From Prosthecobacter debontii (GTDB taxonomy: Bacteria > Verrucomicrobiota > Verrucomicrobiia > Verrucomicrobiales > Verrucomicrobiaceae), in the NCBI RefSeq assembly GCF_900167535.1, contig NZ_FUYE01000003.1, forward strand, positions 354,414-418,413: a stretch of DNA of 64,000 bases. The letters are read 5' to 3'. Below the pieces are notes generated by a model that worked only from the letters and a program-made list of their open reading frames with translations, ran no database searches and had not been told where the DNA came from. Both the position numbers and the translations under genes were made by a program. Below are positions 63,791-64,000 of this stretch, piece by piece; position 1 is the first letter of the stretch; every line of letters starts with the position of its first letter.

Positions 63791-64000
63791 TTAAACCGCG
63801 TTCGCCTTCAGCACACGCAGCATGTTCCCACCCAGCACACCACGAATGGTCTCGTCACGGTGCCCCCGCAGGATCATGCCCAGGGTAAACAGCGGCCAAT
63901 TCGTCCACGCGATGCTCTGCTCGGCTTGCGGAGTCGCCCGATAGTCATCTTTGGGCCAAAGATGCTCCCAACGATCCCCTGCCCCTCCTAGAGGCGAGGA
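63791..64000 (-). CDS. C-terminus of an M19-like membrane dipeptidase (cut by right edge)
   Basis: The frame runs from the edge to a TAA at 63791-63793 and shows 69 residues. The end, LRGHRDETIRGVLGGNMLRVL, matches the C-terminal Gly-Gly-Asn-x-x-Arg-Val signature of M19 (renal dipeptidase) enzymes, which remove dipeptides or act on related substrates with two zinc ions. An amidohydrolase with a similar tail is possible, since the catalytic half is outside the window. Confidence 0.6.
   Translation of the reverse strand, partial: SSPLGGAGDRWEHLWPKDDYRATPQAEQSIAWTNWPLFTLGMILRGHRDETIRGVLGGNMLRVLKANAV

Overview
The window looks like chromosomal DNA from a member of Verrucomicrobiota, perhaps a relative of Prosthecobacter. 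This is inferred from content, not from a database match. The pointers are a planctomycete/verrucomicrobial pair of a DUF1549/DUF1553 cytochrome protein and a Tat-exported DUF1501 protein, SHD1-like and FG-GAP secreted proteins, a very large TPR protein, moderately high GC, and almost no clear Shine-Dalgarno sites. I see no rRNA, tRNA, CRISPR array, insertion sequence or prophage.

Positions 1-8051 (minus strand) are a heavy-metal resistance operon. Reading from a sigma70-like promoter at 8023-8051, it encodes a Cys/His-rich secreted protein, a TolC-type outer membrane channel, a DUF3147 membrane protein, a His-rich periplasmic adaptor, an HME-RND pump, a secreted protein with a C-terminal Cys cluster, and a Zn/Cd-type P1B ATPase that runs off the left edge. 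Together they would move metal out of the cytoplasm and across the outer membrane.

Positions 8120-27160 hold a 3713-residue TPR protein (plus strand). It is convergent with a three-gene operon of a YqiJ-like OB-fold membrane protein, a YqiK-like flotillin and a 1676-residue AAA ATPase with a DUF3686-type N-terminus. Positions 27243-31000 encode a secreted M64-type metallopeptidase with Ig-like domains, translationally coupled to a membrane-anchored partner.

Positions 31218-44563 carry apt-glnD, a PDZ-less S1C protease coupled to a large secreted protein and followed by an FG-GAP protein, a HAD phosphatase with a mannose-1-phosphate guanylyltransferase, a small membrane protein with a textbook terminator, and a lone GspE/PilB-type ATPase coupled to a secreted protein. 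Positions 44624-47350 form an overlapping lipid or glycolipid tailoring block (methyltransferase, GT2, acyltransferase) divergent from a FabZ-like dehydratase.

Positions 47423-52407 carry the DUF1553/DUF1501 pair, with a RelE/ParE-type toxin-antitoxin module lying between them on the other strand. After this come TerC, an SHD1-like protein, two Hsp20 chaperones behind a sigma54-like site, a Cys/Met-metabolism PLP enzyme, a secreted esterase, an LpxL-like acyltransferase divergent from a flavin-dependent halogenase-like enzyme, a lipoprotein, an ECF sigma factor with a membrane anti-sigma candidate and a Spy/CpxP-like protein, a YhaM-type HD nuclease, and the C-terminus of an M19-like dipeptidase cut by the right edge.

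Many gene pairs overlap by 1-4 bases (ATGA, TGATG, TAATG). Together with the rarity of Shine-Dalgarno sites, this suggests that translational coupling is used heavily here.
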